Shown here piece after piece: positions 41,819 to 48,633 of a stretch of DNA of 64,000 nt; within the stretch, counting starts at the first letter, position 1; each line of letters begins with the position of its first letter. The notes under the pieces were generated by a model. It did no database searches and had not been told where the DNA came from. It saw nothing but the letters and a program-made list of their open reading frames with translations. The translations under genes were made by a program, and so were the position numbers. The stretch is from Candidatus Gallimonas merdigallinarum. Its GTDB lineage: Bacteria; Bacillota; Clostridia; Christensenellales; Borkfalkiaceae. Where the stretch lies: NCBI GenBank assembly GCA_904373325.1, contig CAJFFP010000002.1:62001-126000 (forward strand), in the 5' to 3' direction.

Positions 41819-43248
41819 CACAATTCGCCTCCCATGATGAGATAGGATTTTCCGCCGTTTTTCGTGACCTCTTCCGCCTTCATGCCGAACTCCTTCATGA
41901 GTTCGTTGAATACGCTCGGCTGACAGAACCCGCTTTGACACCTGCCCATGCCCGCGCGCGTGCGAAGTTTCACCCCGTCCAGCGTCCTTGCGGGCGGATT
42001 GCTGCGCGTGGCCTCGAGAATTTCGCCCAGCGTCACCTCCTCGCAGCGGCACACGATCCTGCCGTATGCGGGATCGCGGGCGATGACCGCGTTCTTTTCC
42101 TCAGGCGGAAGCTCTCTGAACCAATGCGCACTGCGGCGGACGGGATCGAACTTTTCGTTCTTCTTCGCCCCGAGCGCGTCCGAGACCTCTTTCGCGATTT
42201 CCGCGGCGATGGCGGGCGAGGACGTAAGTCCCGGCGATTCGATGCCCGCCGCGTGATATACGCCCTCCGCACCCCATTCGAGAATAAAGTCGTGGCGATC
42301 GCTGTAAGCGCGTTCGCCCGCAAAGGACGTGATGACCTGCCCGAAGGGAATATCCGCGATCATGGAGAGCGCCTTCCCCCTGATCTCGTCGTATGCGGGA
42401 CGGCGGACGGCGGTGGAGTACATTTCGTCCTCCACGGAAGTCGGTCCCACAAGCAGATTTCCGTCTGCCGTGGGTGTGACGAGCACGCCCTTGCCCGCCT
42501 TTGTCGGAACGGTGAACACCGTGTGCGAAACGTGTCCGCCCGCAGTCTTATCCAGCAGCATATATTCGCCGCGCCGCAGTCCGATACGGAAGGACGCGCC
42601 TCCAAGGAGGTCGGCGACGTATTCCGCCCCCGCGCCCGCGCAGTTGACGACGACGCGCGCCGTCACCTGCCTGCCGTCCGAGGAGAAAAGCGTCCAGCCC
42701 GCCTCCTCCTTTTGCGCGCCGCACACTTCAAACCCGCAGAGAAGCTCCGCGCCGTTGTCCATGGCGTTGCCCATGGCGGCGATCGTCAGTCCGTACGGGC
42801 AGACGATTCCGCCCGTCGGCGCATACAGCGCAGCCGTTACGTCGCCCGCCGAGTGCGGTTCTTTCTCCAAGACCTGTTCCCGCGTGAGAAGTTCCAGCCC
42901 GTCCACGCCGTTTTCGCGCCCGCGCGCAAGAAGCGTTTGAAGCTGCGCCTCTTCCTCCGCGCCATGCGCGACGACCAGCGAGCCGTTGCGCCTGAACGTC
43001 ACACCAAGCTCGCGGCAGACGGTCTCCATCATGGCGTTCCCCAAAACATTGTACTTCGCTTTCAGCGTTCCCGAAACGGCGTCAAAGCCCGCGTGTACAA
43101 TGCCGCTGTTCGCCTTGGACGCCCCCGCAGCAACGTCGTCCGCAGCTTCCAGAACGACCGCGGACAATTCATACTTTTTCAGTTCGCGCGCCGCAAGCGC
43201 GCCGATCACCCCGCCGCCGATAACGGCGACGTCATATTTTGCTCTCAT
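41818..43248 (-). CDS. GlpA-like FAD oxidoreductase with BFD-type [2Fe-2S] domain
   Basis: A 476-residue flavoprotein. The FAD motif VIGGGVIGALAARELKKY opens the chain, a DAO-type substrate domain follows, and the C-terminal domain carries the four-cysteine BFD pattern IVCRCEEVTLGEI...MGRCQSGFC. It resembles anaerobic glycerol-3-phosphate dehydrogenase; 2-hydroxyglutarate or another hydroxy-acid substrate is possible. No glycerol kinase or facilitator is adjacent. The promoter at 43307-43335 drives this gene, the FAD partner and the DUF1667 gene. Confidence 0.88.
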   Translation of the reverse strand: MRAKYDVAVIGGGVIGALAARELKKYELSAVVLEAADDVAAGASKANSGIVHAGFDAVSGTLKAKYNVLGNAMMETVCRELGVTFRRNGSLVVAHGAEEEAQLQTLLARGRENGVDGLELLTREQVLEKEPHSAGDVTAALYAPTGGIVCPYGLTIAAMGNAMDNGAELLCGFEVCGAQKEEAGWTLFSSDGRQVTARVVVNCAGAGAEYVADLLGGASFRIGLRRGEYMLLDKTAGGHVSHTVFTVPTKAGKGVLVTPTADGNLLVGPTSVEDEMYSTAVRRPAYDEIRGKALSMIADIPFGQVITSFAGERAYSDRHDFILEWGAEGVYHAAGIESPGLTSSPAIAAEIAKEVSDALGAKKNEKFDPVRRSAHWFRELPPEEKNAVIARDPAYGRIVCRCEEVTLGEILEATRSNPPARTLDGVKLRTRAGMGRCQSGFCQPSVFNELMKEFGMKAEEVTKNGGKSYLIMGGEL

Positions 43249-43306
43249 TTGTTCCCCTTCCCGATCATATCTTTCAAAAAACCCTTTTGAATTTGAGACC
43301 GATAAT

Positions 43307-43335
43307 ATTATAGCATATCTTCACGGAAAAGGCAA
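43307..43335 (-). promoter_or_regulatory. Promoter of the GlpA-like operon
   Basis: TTGCCT (43330-43335), 17 nt, TATAAT (43307-43312). Confidence 0.9.
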
Positions 43336-43438
43336 GGATGACCGGAATCGCGGCAGAATCCGAATGACTTCCGTCCGATATTTTCCGCGTTCGCAACGGC
43401 TGCCGCGCCGCACGAGCCTCCCCGTCGCCGCACGACAG

Positions 43439-43492
43439 AAAAACACGGCAGGACAACAGTCCTGCCGTGTTTTTGGTGCACCGTAAGAGATT
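43439..43492 (-). repeat. 54-bp direct repeat (tRNA 3' end plus terminator), copy A
   Basis: Identical to 43617-43670. It comprises the last 19 nt of a tRNA-Arg including CCA and the terminator hairpin ACACGGCAGGAC/GTCCTGCCGTGT with flanking A/T runs. The tRNA homology resumes at 43574-43583, after an 81-bp insert. Confidence 0.92.
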
Positions 43493-43573
43493 TTCTTCGG
43501 CGGCGCCTCGAAAGCTTCGTCGGCGGAAATGCCCCCAACCCTCGCCTGCGCCGCGCTCCGCCGCCTCCTCGCG
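43493..43573. repeat. 81-bp GC-rich insert splitting the T-arm of tRNA copy A
   Basis: In copy A the sequence AGAGATT|CGAACTCCTG, contiguous at 43664-43680, is separated by 81 bp. The insert has no obvious terminal inverted repeat and no gene. Confidence 0.7.
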
Positions 43574-43616
43574 CGAACTCCTGTGAATGCAGGGGTTTGA
43601 ACTGCTTACCGTACGC

Positions 43617-43670
43617 AAAAACACGGCAGGACAACAGTCCTGCCGTGTTTTTGGTGCACCGTAAGAGATT
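43617..43670 (-). repeat. 54-bp direct repeat (tRNA 3' end plus terminator), copy B
   Basis: Copy attached to the longer tRNA-Arg fragment. It includes the rho-independent terminator (43617-43651, 12-bp stem, T-run on the minus strand). Confidence 0.92.
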
Positions 43671-43716
43671 CGAACTCCTGGCCTTCGGTTCCGTAGACCG
43701 ACGCTATATCCAGCCA
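43652..43716 (-). pseudogene. 5'-truncated tRNA-Arg(ACG) with intact promoter and terminator
   Basis: On the minus strand the anticodon arm TCGGT-CTACGGA-ACCGA (anticodon ACG), a five-pair T-arm around TTCGAAT, the acceptor 3' strand ACGGTGC, discriminator A and encoded CCA are all intact. The 5' acceptor strand (expected GCACCGT) and the 5' half of the D-arm are missing; the sequence begins near GGCTGGATATAGC. A perfect promoter sits right upstream, so a tRNA-like RNA of about 60 nt may still be made, but it cannot form an acceptor stem. Confidence 0.8.
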
Positions 43717-43720
43717 TGAT

Positions 43721-43749
43721 ATTATACCTGTTCAAATGCCGTTTGTCAA
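43721..43749 (-). promoter_or_regulatory. Consensus promoter of the truncated tRNA-Arg
   Basis: TTGACA (43744-43749), 17 nt, TATAAT (43721-43726). The predicted start falls at the beginning of the remaining tRNA sequence. Confidence 0.9.
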
Positions 43750-43793
43750 CGGATTTTAAGGGGAATTTTTCGTTTCCACAGAAAAAATCTCAT

Positions 43794-43950
43794 TGTGGAA
43801 AAGTTGTATGGATTTACCCCCGTTTATGCGGGGTCAGGCGTGTCGAATTGTGGAAAAACAGGTCGAAACGGCAAAAAAATGTGGATAACTTTTTTCAAAA
43901 CTTTCGTTCGGATTTGCAATTTTGTGTGGAAAACCGCCAAATGTGGACAA
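43794..43950 (+). promoter_or_regulatory. Cluster of five same-oriented DnaA-box-like 9-mers
   Basis: TGTGGAAAA at 43794, 43849 and 43925, TGTGGATAA (complement of the consensus TTATCCACA) at 43880, and TGTGGACAA at 43942. All are on the plus strand within 157 bp of AT-rich intergenic DNA. This could be a replication origin component or a DnaA-titration site. No dnaA, rpmH or parAB gene is near, so an oriC call is not justified. Confidence 0.55.
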
Positions 43951-43963
43951 TTTTACCCACATA

Positions 43964-44431
43964 TCAACCGACGGACGGACGGGAAAAATCCTCCTCCGAA
44001 AGCGGCAGAATGCGCAGTCCGTGCGGAATACATACGATGACGCCGCCGCCTTCGCCGACGGGCTGCATGGCGCAGCAATCCTTGCGGCGGCTGCAATTCG
44101 CGTCGCGCATGGAGGCGGATTTCGCACCGTCGTCTATGACGATCTCGTTCCATTCCCCTTCCGAAACCTGAACGGTGACGAGGAGCAGCTCTTCCTCCTC
44201 GCGCTCGGTAACGCGCTCCGCCCATTCGGACGAAACTTCTCCGCCCGCGCCGAACCGATAGGTGTAGACGGTCTCTCCGTTCACCTCCACACGGAACCCC
44301 TCCGCCTGCCCGCCGCCGATGAGCGCGGCAGCCAGAAAGAGCGCGCCAATCAGCAGGACTGCCGCCCCGTAGACGAGCAGATCGGCAAGACGAAAGAACT
44401 TCCCTCCGCGCACCAGACGGGCGTATTTCAT
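43964..44431 (-). CDS. NusG domain II (NusG_II)-containing membrane-anchored protein
   Basis: A 155-residue protein with one N-terminal membrane helix (about 17-40) and an extracytoplasmic NusG_II domain. The motif DANCSRRKDCC..., then GGVIVCIPHGLRI, carries the conserved cysteines of the family. Such genes often sit beside apbE and membrane redox genes in clostridia. Its ATG overlaps the apbE stop by 4 nt. Function unknown, perhaps assisting an exported flavoprotein. Confidence 0.85.
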   Translation of the reverse strand: MKYARLVRGGKFFRLADLLVYGAAVLLIGALFLAAALIGGGQAEGFRVEVNGETVYTYRFGAGGEVSSEWAERVTEREEEELLLVTVQVSEGEWNEIVIDDGAKSASMRDANCSRRKDCCAMQPVGEGGGVIVCIPHGLRILPLSEEDFSRPSVG

Positions 44432-45588
44432 GCGAACGCCTCCACGCCGTCGAAAGACGCGGTGACGGTATACTGCGATTGGTCAAGGTTGGTATAGAGA
44501 ACGTATTCGTCGGATTCCGCGTCGTACCAGACGAACATGACGCGGAACGTATCGGAATGCGCCGAAGCGTATTCCTGCGCCTCCGCCGCGGACATGGTGA
44601 CGAGCGCGGTCGCGCGGGCGTCCCCTTCCGCCGCCGATCCGCCCACGACGGTCGCGCACAGGATATGGCTTCCCGCGCCGACGGGCTGACCGTTCCTGCC
44701 GATAATGTGGCTGTAACGCGTTCCGCCGATCTCGTAATACTGCTCGTAGTCGCCGCTCGTGGAGACCGTCGTATTTTTGACGGAGAGCGTTGCATACGAC
44801 GTGCCGAGTTCCTCGCGCGGGGAATTGACGGTGATCTCCCAGATCCCGTCCTGCCGCGAGGGATTTTCCAGAACGCACAGACTGCTCCCGCCCGCGTTAT
44901 AGTAGCCGTATTTCACGCCCGCCGTGCGGAGAATTTCCGCCGCAGCGTCCACGCTTGCGCCCTTGCCGATGCCGTCAAGGCTGATCCGCATGGAATAATC
45001 CGTTCCGTCCACGGAAGCGACTGCGGCGGGTTTTGCAATCGAATAGCCGCCGTCCGTCTCCGACAAAATCACCGAGGAGAAGTCCGCCATTGCGGGAGCG
45101 GAAAACGCGTCGATAAACTTCTGCTCGGGGAGCGTTTCCTCGAAATTCTGTCTGTCGTATGGAAGCGAGGGCTGATAGTCGACGACGCGGTGACGGGGAG
45201 AAAAGCCCCAGAGATCGACAAGAAGCCCCGTGGCGGGATTGTACGCGCCGCCCGTCTCCGCATACATTGCCGCCGCCGTCTGCAAGATGCCGTACGCCGT
45301 TTCATCGACCGCGATCTCCGTTCCTGCCGCCGCCTCGCTGAACCGCGCCGCCGCGCTGCCCGAAACGGATACGGAAATGCCCGATTCGATTTCCGCCGTG
45401 CGGGCGGTCATCTGCACCCAGAGCGCGTCCGCGTCAAGCTCCTCCGCCGTAGAATACACCCAGCGGATCTGCGAACCGAAGCGATTGTATTCGTCTTTGG
45501 CGCGAAGCGTTTCCCCTCCCGTACAGGCGGAAAGCGCAAAAACGCCCGTCAGGAGCACTGCCGCGGCGATACAGGCAAGTTTTTTCAT
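44428..45588 (-). CDS. apbE: FAD:protein FMN transferase (ApbE), lipoprotein
   Basis: A 386-residue lipoprotein (LSAC, Cys22) that attaches FMN to threonines of exported redox proteins. ApbE hallmarks are visible: GGAYNPATGLLVDLWGF, SLDGIGKGASVDAAAEIL, YNAGGSS and the late TSGDYEQYYEIGGTRYSHIIG with metal-binding residues. It is co-transcribed with the NusG_II gene from a TTGCCT-N17-TATACT promoter. No Rnf or Nqr target gene is present nearby. Confidence 0.93.
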   Translation of the reverse strand: MKKLACIAAAVLLTGVFALSACTGGETLRAKDEYNRFGSQIRWVYSTAEELDADALWVQMTARTAEIESGISVSVSGSAAARFSEAAAGTEIAVDETAYGILQTAAAMYAETGGAYNPATGLLVDLWGFSPRHRVVDYQPSLPYDRQNFEETLPEQKFIDAFSAPAMADFSSVILSETDGGYSIAKPAAVASVDGTDYSMRISLDGIGKGASVDAAAEILRTAGVKYGYYNAGGSSLCVLENPSRQDGIWEITVNSPREELGTSYATLSVKNTTVSTSGDYEQYYEIGGTRYSHIIGRNGQPVGAGSHILCATVVGGSAAEGDARATALVTMSAAEAQEYASAHSDTFRVMFVWYDAESDEYVLYTNLDQSQYTVTASFDGVEAFA

Positions 45589-45663
45589 GAACGCTTCCTC
45601 CCCGTTCCGCAGGCGGACGCGCAGAGATTTGCAACCCCGTTCCGATGCGGAAGAATATGTTCA

Positions 45664-45692
45664 AGTATAGCGCATTTCACGCAAAAAGGCAA
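45664..45692 (-). promoter_or_regulatory. Promoter of the apbE operon
   Basis: TTGCCT (45687-45692), 17 nt, TATACT (45664-45669). The T-run of the spoVAE terminator abuts it. Confidence 0.85.
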
Positions 45693-45716
45693 GAAAAAGC
45701 GGCGCACGCGCGCCGC
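45691..45716 (-). terminator. Rho-independent terminator after spoVAE
   Basis: GCGGCGC stem (45699-45705 with 45710-45716) and 4-nt loop, then TTTTTCTT on the minus strand. Confidence 0.85.
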
Positions 45717-45720
45717 AATC

Positions 45721-46098
45721 TCAGTTATGTTTGGTATGCGATTTAAATACGAGCGAGGCGAGGAAGGAAAAGACGACCGCCGCGCTCACGCCCGCGCTTG
45801 CCGCCGCGAGCGCGCCCGTGAGCGCCTCGAACAGTCCCTCCTGCGCGCCCTTCATCGCGCCGTTCGCGAGCAGATAGCCGAACCCCGAAATAGGTACTGT
45901 CGCACCCGCGCCCGCCCACTCGACGAGGGGCTGATAGATCCCGAGCGCCGTGAGCGCGATGCCCGCGAGCATGAAGATGACGAGAATTTTTCCCGCCGTG
46001 AGATCGGTAAAATTGATGACGAGCTGCGCGATCGCGCAGATCAGTCCGCCGACCGCGAACGCCTTTAAAAACGCAAGAAATATTTCCAATGCTTCCAT
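45721..46098 (-). CDS. spoVAE: Stage V sporulation protein AE-type membrane protein
   Basis: A 125-residue, four-helix membrane protein (MEALEIFLAFLKAFAVGGLI; QPLVEWAGAGATVPISGFG; GALAAASAGVSAAVVFSFLASL) matching the SpoVAE(b)/SpoVAC-like family of the spore dipicolinic-acid channel. The start at 46098 has AAGGAG at 7 nt; the frame is open upstream through repeat DNA. The channel is normally encoded with spoVAC and spoVAD. Here spoVAD lies upstream but is separated by 442 bp of tandem repeats, and spoVAC is absent from the window. Confidence 0.88.
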   Translation of the reverse strand: MEALEIFLAFLKAFAVGGLICAIAQLVINFTDLTAGKILVIFMLAGIALTALGIYQPLVEWAGAGATVPISGFGYLLANGAMKGAQEGLFEALTGALAAASAGVSAAVVFSFLASLVFKSHTKHN

Positions 46099-46141
46099 AT
46101 TCAGTCTCCTTAGATGCATTATGACAACAGAAGATACACTC

Positions 46142-46533
46142 CGACAACGGATCGCGCAGAAGATCAGCCCATTTTTTGGCAGAAGATTCAAGCCAGCCGA
46201 GGAGCGCGAGGAAAAGCCGAGGGAGCTTACTAAAACGTAAGTGACCGAGGCTTGCCGCAGCGCGACAAAGGATCGCGCAGAAGAGCCATTCCACTTTTTG
46301 GCAGAAGCTTCAAGCCAGCCGAGGAGCGCGAGGAAAAGCCGAGGGAGCTTACTAAACGGTAAGTGACCGAGGCTTGCCGCAGCGCGACAAAGGATCGCGC
46401 AGAAGATCAGTCCCCTTTTTTGGCAGAAGATTCAAGCCAGCCGAGGAGCGCGAGGAAAAGCCGAGGGAGCTTACGAAATGGTAAGTGACCGAGGCTTGCC
46501 GCAGCGCGACAAAGGATTGCGCAGAAGATCCTG
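46142..46533. repeat. Tandem direct repeat, 122 bp x 3 plus a partial unit
   Basis: Units at 46142-46262 (121 bp), 46263-46384, 46385-46506 and a partial 46507-46533, about 90% or more identical. Each holds GCTTACTAAACGGTAAGTG (a small CTTAC/GTAAG palindrome) and two AGCCGAGG words. The period is not a multiple of 3 and there is no ribosome binding site, so it is non-coding. It fills the gap between spoVAD and spoVAE. Confidence 0.92.
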
Positions 46534-46540
46534 CCAAAAA

Positions 46541-47533
46541 CTACCGTTCCAGCGTGACCGCGTGGGCTATACACGGAATGCTTTCGCCCTGCCCCGAGGA
46601 TACGGTGGATAACAGCGCGCCCGTCGCAACGAAGAGAATGCGCCTGAGCGCGCCCGCCGTCATCTTGTTATACAGATAGGAATTGAGCACAACCGCCGAA
46701 CAGCCTGCGCCGCTCCCGCCCTGAAACTCGTCCTCGATCACGTTATAGATGATCTCTCCGCAGTCGACGTGGTTTTCGGCGATGTCCAGCCCCTTTTCCC
46801 AAGTGAGATCTTTGAGAATGCGGCTGCCCAGCGCGCCGAGATCGCCCGTGACGATGAGGTCGTAGGCGTCAGGCTCTTCGCCCGTCGTACGGAAGTGCGT
46901 CAGAATGGTATCCGCCGCCGCAGGCGCCATTGCCGCGCCCATGTTGTTCACGTCCGTCACGCCGAAATCCACCACCTTCCCAAGCGTTGCCGAGGTGATG
47001 CGGATCCCCTCGCCCTCCGCCGCGACGAGCGACGCGCCCGCGCCCGTGACCGTCCACTGCGACTGCGGCGGGCGGGTCGTGCCGAGTTCGAGCGGATAGC
47101 GGTACTGCCGTTCGGCGGAAGCGAAGTGGCTTCCCGTCGCCGCGACGACGTTGCGGCAATACCCCGCGTTGACGAACGCCGCCGCCACCGCAAGACTCTC
47201 CGCCATCGTCGAACAGGCGCCGTACACGCCGAGGAAGGGCACGGAGAAGTCGCGCGCGGCAAAGCTCGCGGAAATGATCTGGTTGAGAAGATCGCCCGAG
47301 ACGATCATATCCACCTGATCGCGTCTGAGTTTTGCGTTCGCGATCGCGCCGTCGATGGCGCGCGAAAGCATTTTGCACTCCGCCTTTTCGTACGTGCTTT
47401 CGCCGAACATATCGTCCGAAAGCGGCGTCTCCACATATCTGCCGACGATGCCCTCGCATTCCTTCGACCCCGCCACCGTGCTTGCGGCGATGATGCGCGG
47501 CTGACGTTCAAAAATTATTCTCTGCCCGTTCAT
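46541..47533 (-). CDS. spoVAD: Stage V sporulation protein AD
   Basis: A 330-residue thiolase-fold protein that binds dipicolinic acid for loading into the spore. Family landmarks are GVYGACSTMAESLAVAAAFV and DDMFGESTYEKAECKML near the N-terminus and DEFQGGSGAGCSAVVL toward the C-terminus. No convincing SD is seen upstream of 47533, and no clear sigma-G promoter. The upstream neighbour is the corrinoid methyltransferase gene, not spoVAC. Its presence suggests a spore-forming ancestor or lifestyle. Confidence 0.94.
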   Translation of the reverse strand: MNGQRIIFERQPRIIAASTVAGSKECEGIVGRYVETPLSDDMFGESTYEKAECKMLSRAIDGAIANAKLRRDQVDMIVSGDLLNQIISASFAARDFSVPFLGVYGACSTMAESLAVAAAFVNAGYCRNVVAATGSHFASAERQYRYPLELGTTRPPQSQWTVTGAGASLVAAEGEGIRITSATLGKVVDFGVTDVNNMGAAMAPAAADTILTHFRTTGEEPDAYDLIVTGDLGALGSRILKDLTWEKGLDIAENHVDCGEIIYNVIEDEFQGGSGAGCSAVVLNSYLYNKMTAGALRRILFVATGALLSTVSSGQGESIPCIAHAVTLER

Positions 47534-47569
47534 CGCTTGCAGTTTGCGTAACTTTCCGCGGGATATGCA

Positions 47570-47599
47570 GCGCCGCCGCTCCGAACGGAGCGGCGGCGC
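47570..47599. terminator. Perfect 14-bp hairpin between methyltransferase and spoVAD genes
   Basis: GCGCCGCCGCTCCG (47570-47583), AA loop, exact complement (47586-47599). There is no T-run on the minus-strand side, so it may be a weak terminator or an mRNA-stabilising structure for the upstream operon. Confidence 0.5.
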
Positions 47600-47625
47600 A
47601 CAGGAGAATCATGAATGAGAGCCGT

Positions 47626-48630
47626 TTAGTCCCGATAGTACTCTTTGGCGCCGTGGAAGAACGCGTCAATGTTCTTCCACGGCGTGCGGGGCGGAATATC
47701 GCACCCCGAGGAAAGCACGAAGTTGTGGTACTTTCCGCAGTCGCGCAGCAGCGCGGAAGTGACGTCGTACACCGACTGCTCGGTGCCGTTCAAAAACTCG
47801 CCCGCGGGATCGACGTTGCCCATGGCGATGCAGTCCGACGGCATATGCGGCATTAGATCGCGCATATCGATGGCGTTGCCGAAGTGGTACGCCTTGCAGC
47901 CCGTGCCGACGATGCCGTCCAGCATACGAATCGTGCCGTTGCCGCAGTTGTGATAGACGATGATGAAGTTCTCGTCCTGACAGGCGTCGACGATGCGTTT
48001 GACGTACGGGTGCGAGAACTCCGCCGCAAGATCGGGCGAGAGCATGCCCGCGAGCGGCTCGGCGATGACGACGCCGTCCGCGCCAACTTCCTTGTACTTT
48101 TTGATATAATCGACAAGGAACTGCGTGCATTTTTCCAGCACCGTTCTGAGCATATCGGGGTCTTCAAAGCACAGGATCATCGCCTCGGTCACGTCGACGA
48201 GCCGCCCCGCAAGGGAGAACGGTCCGATGACGCCCGCAAACACGGGGCGGTCGGTGATGAGCTTTTTCGCCTCGGCGATCGCGTCGAGGTAGATCCCCGT
48301 GCGCCCGCTCCCGACGGCGGGAACTTGAAGCGCCTCCGCCTCTTCGGGCGTCGTGACGATCGCGCCAACGACGGTGGGAACTTCGTCCTCCGTCATTCTG
48401 ACCTGCGAACCGAAGCACTCCGCCTCGACGGAAAGATCCATCAGACTGACCGAAGCGAGCGCGTCCGTGCGGTCCGCGACGAGTTTCATGCCGCGCGCCT
48501 GCGCCTCCGCCGAGAAGCTCAGCTCCCTGACGTTGACGCCCGTCATCTGAATGGCGGGATAGGAAAGCACGGGCATGGGCTTCTTTTTGGGATTGTTTCT
48601 GACTGCTTCCAGCCATTTGTACATATTCAC
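47626..48630 (-). CDS. MtaA/UroD-family corrinoid-dependent methyltransferase
   Basis: A 334-residue uroporphyrinogen-decarboxylase-fold protein of the MtaA/CmuA branch. The zinc-site motif YHNCGNG (His, Cys) and the late SSGCDIP cysteine are present, whereas true HemE residues are not apparent. Such enzymes move methyl groups between a corrinoid protein and a thiol or methoxy donor; the corrinoid protein is encoded in the same operon. The start is GTG at 48630 with GAGGAGG at 8 nt, 3 nt after the GH13 stop. The methyl donor or acceptor is unknown. Confidence 0.85.
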   Translation of the reverse strand: MNMYKWLEAVRNNPKKKPMPVLSYPAIQMTGVNVRELSFSAEAQARGMKLVADRTDALASVSLMDLSVEAECFGSQVRMTEDEVPTVVGAIVTTPEEAEALQVPAVGSGRTGIYLDAIAEAKKLITDRPVFAGVIGPFSLAGRLVDVTEAMILCFEDPDMLRTVLEKCTQFLVDYIKKYKEVGADGVVIAEPLAGMLSPDLAAEFSHPYVKRIVDACQDENFIIVYHNCGNGTIRMLDGIVGTGCKAYHFGNAIDMRDLMPHMPSDCIAMGNVDPAGEFLNGTEQSVYDVTSALLRDCGKYHNFVLSSGCDIPPRTPWKNIDAFFHGAKEYYRD

Positions 48631-48633
48631 GAT

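Larger units (their letters stand above)
43249..43963. other. 715-bp intergenic region rich in repeats and signals
   Basis: Contains the promoter of the GlpA-like operon, two copies of a tRNA 3'-end/terminator repeat, one interrupted by an 81-bp GC-rich insert, a 5'-truncated tRNA-Arg with promoter, and a cluster of DnaA-box-like sequences. No protein gene is supported. Confidence 0.8.

Noticed and set aside
41818..43248. Firm assignment as glycerol-3-phosphate dehydrogenase GlpA
   Set aside because: Fold and BFD domain fit, but the same architecture occurs in hydroxy-acid dehydrogenases, and no glycerol genes are nearby.
43274..43735. Short hypothetical proteins encoded across the tRNA repeat and its 81-bp insert
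   Set aside because: Frames run through a tRNA fragment, terminators and repeats; composition is Arg/Gly-rich and no SD is present.
43794..43950. Calling this region oriC
   Set aside because: DnaA-box cluster only; no dnaA, dnaN, rpmH, parA or AT-rich unwinding element recognised and no gene-strand switch at the site.
46142..46533. CRISPR array
   Set aside because: Units of 121-122 bp are contiguous and nearly identical with no variable spacers, and no cas genes are in the window.
47626..48630. Annotation as true uroporphyrinogen decarboxylase (HemE)
   Set aside because: The His-x-Cys zinc motif and a neighbouring corrinoid protein indicate the MtaA/CmuA methyltransferase branch; no other haem genes are present.
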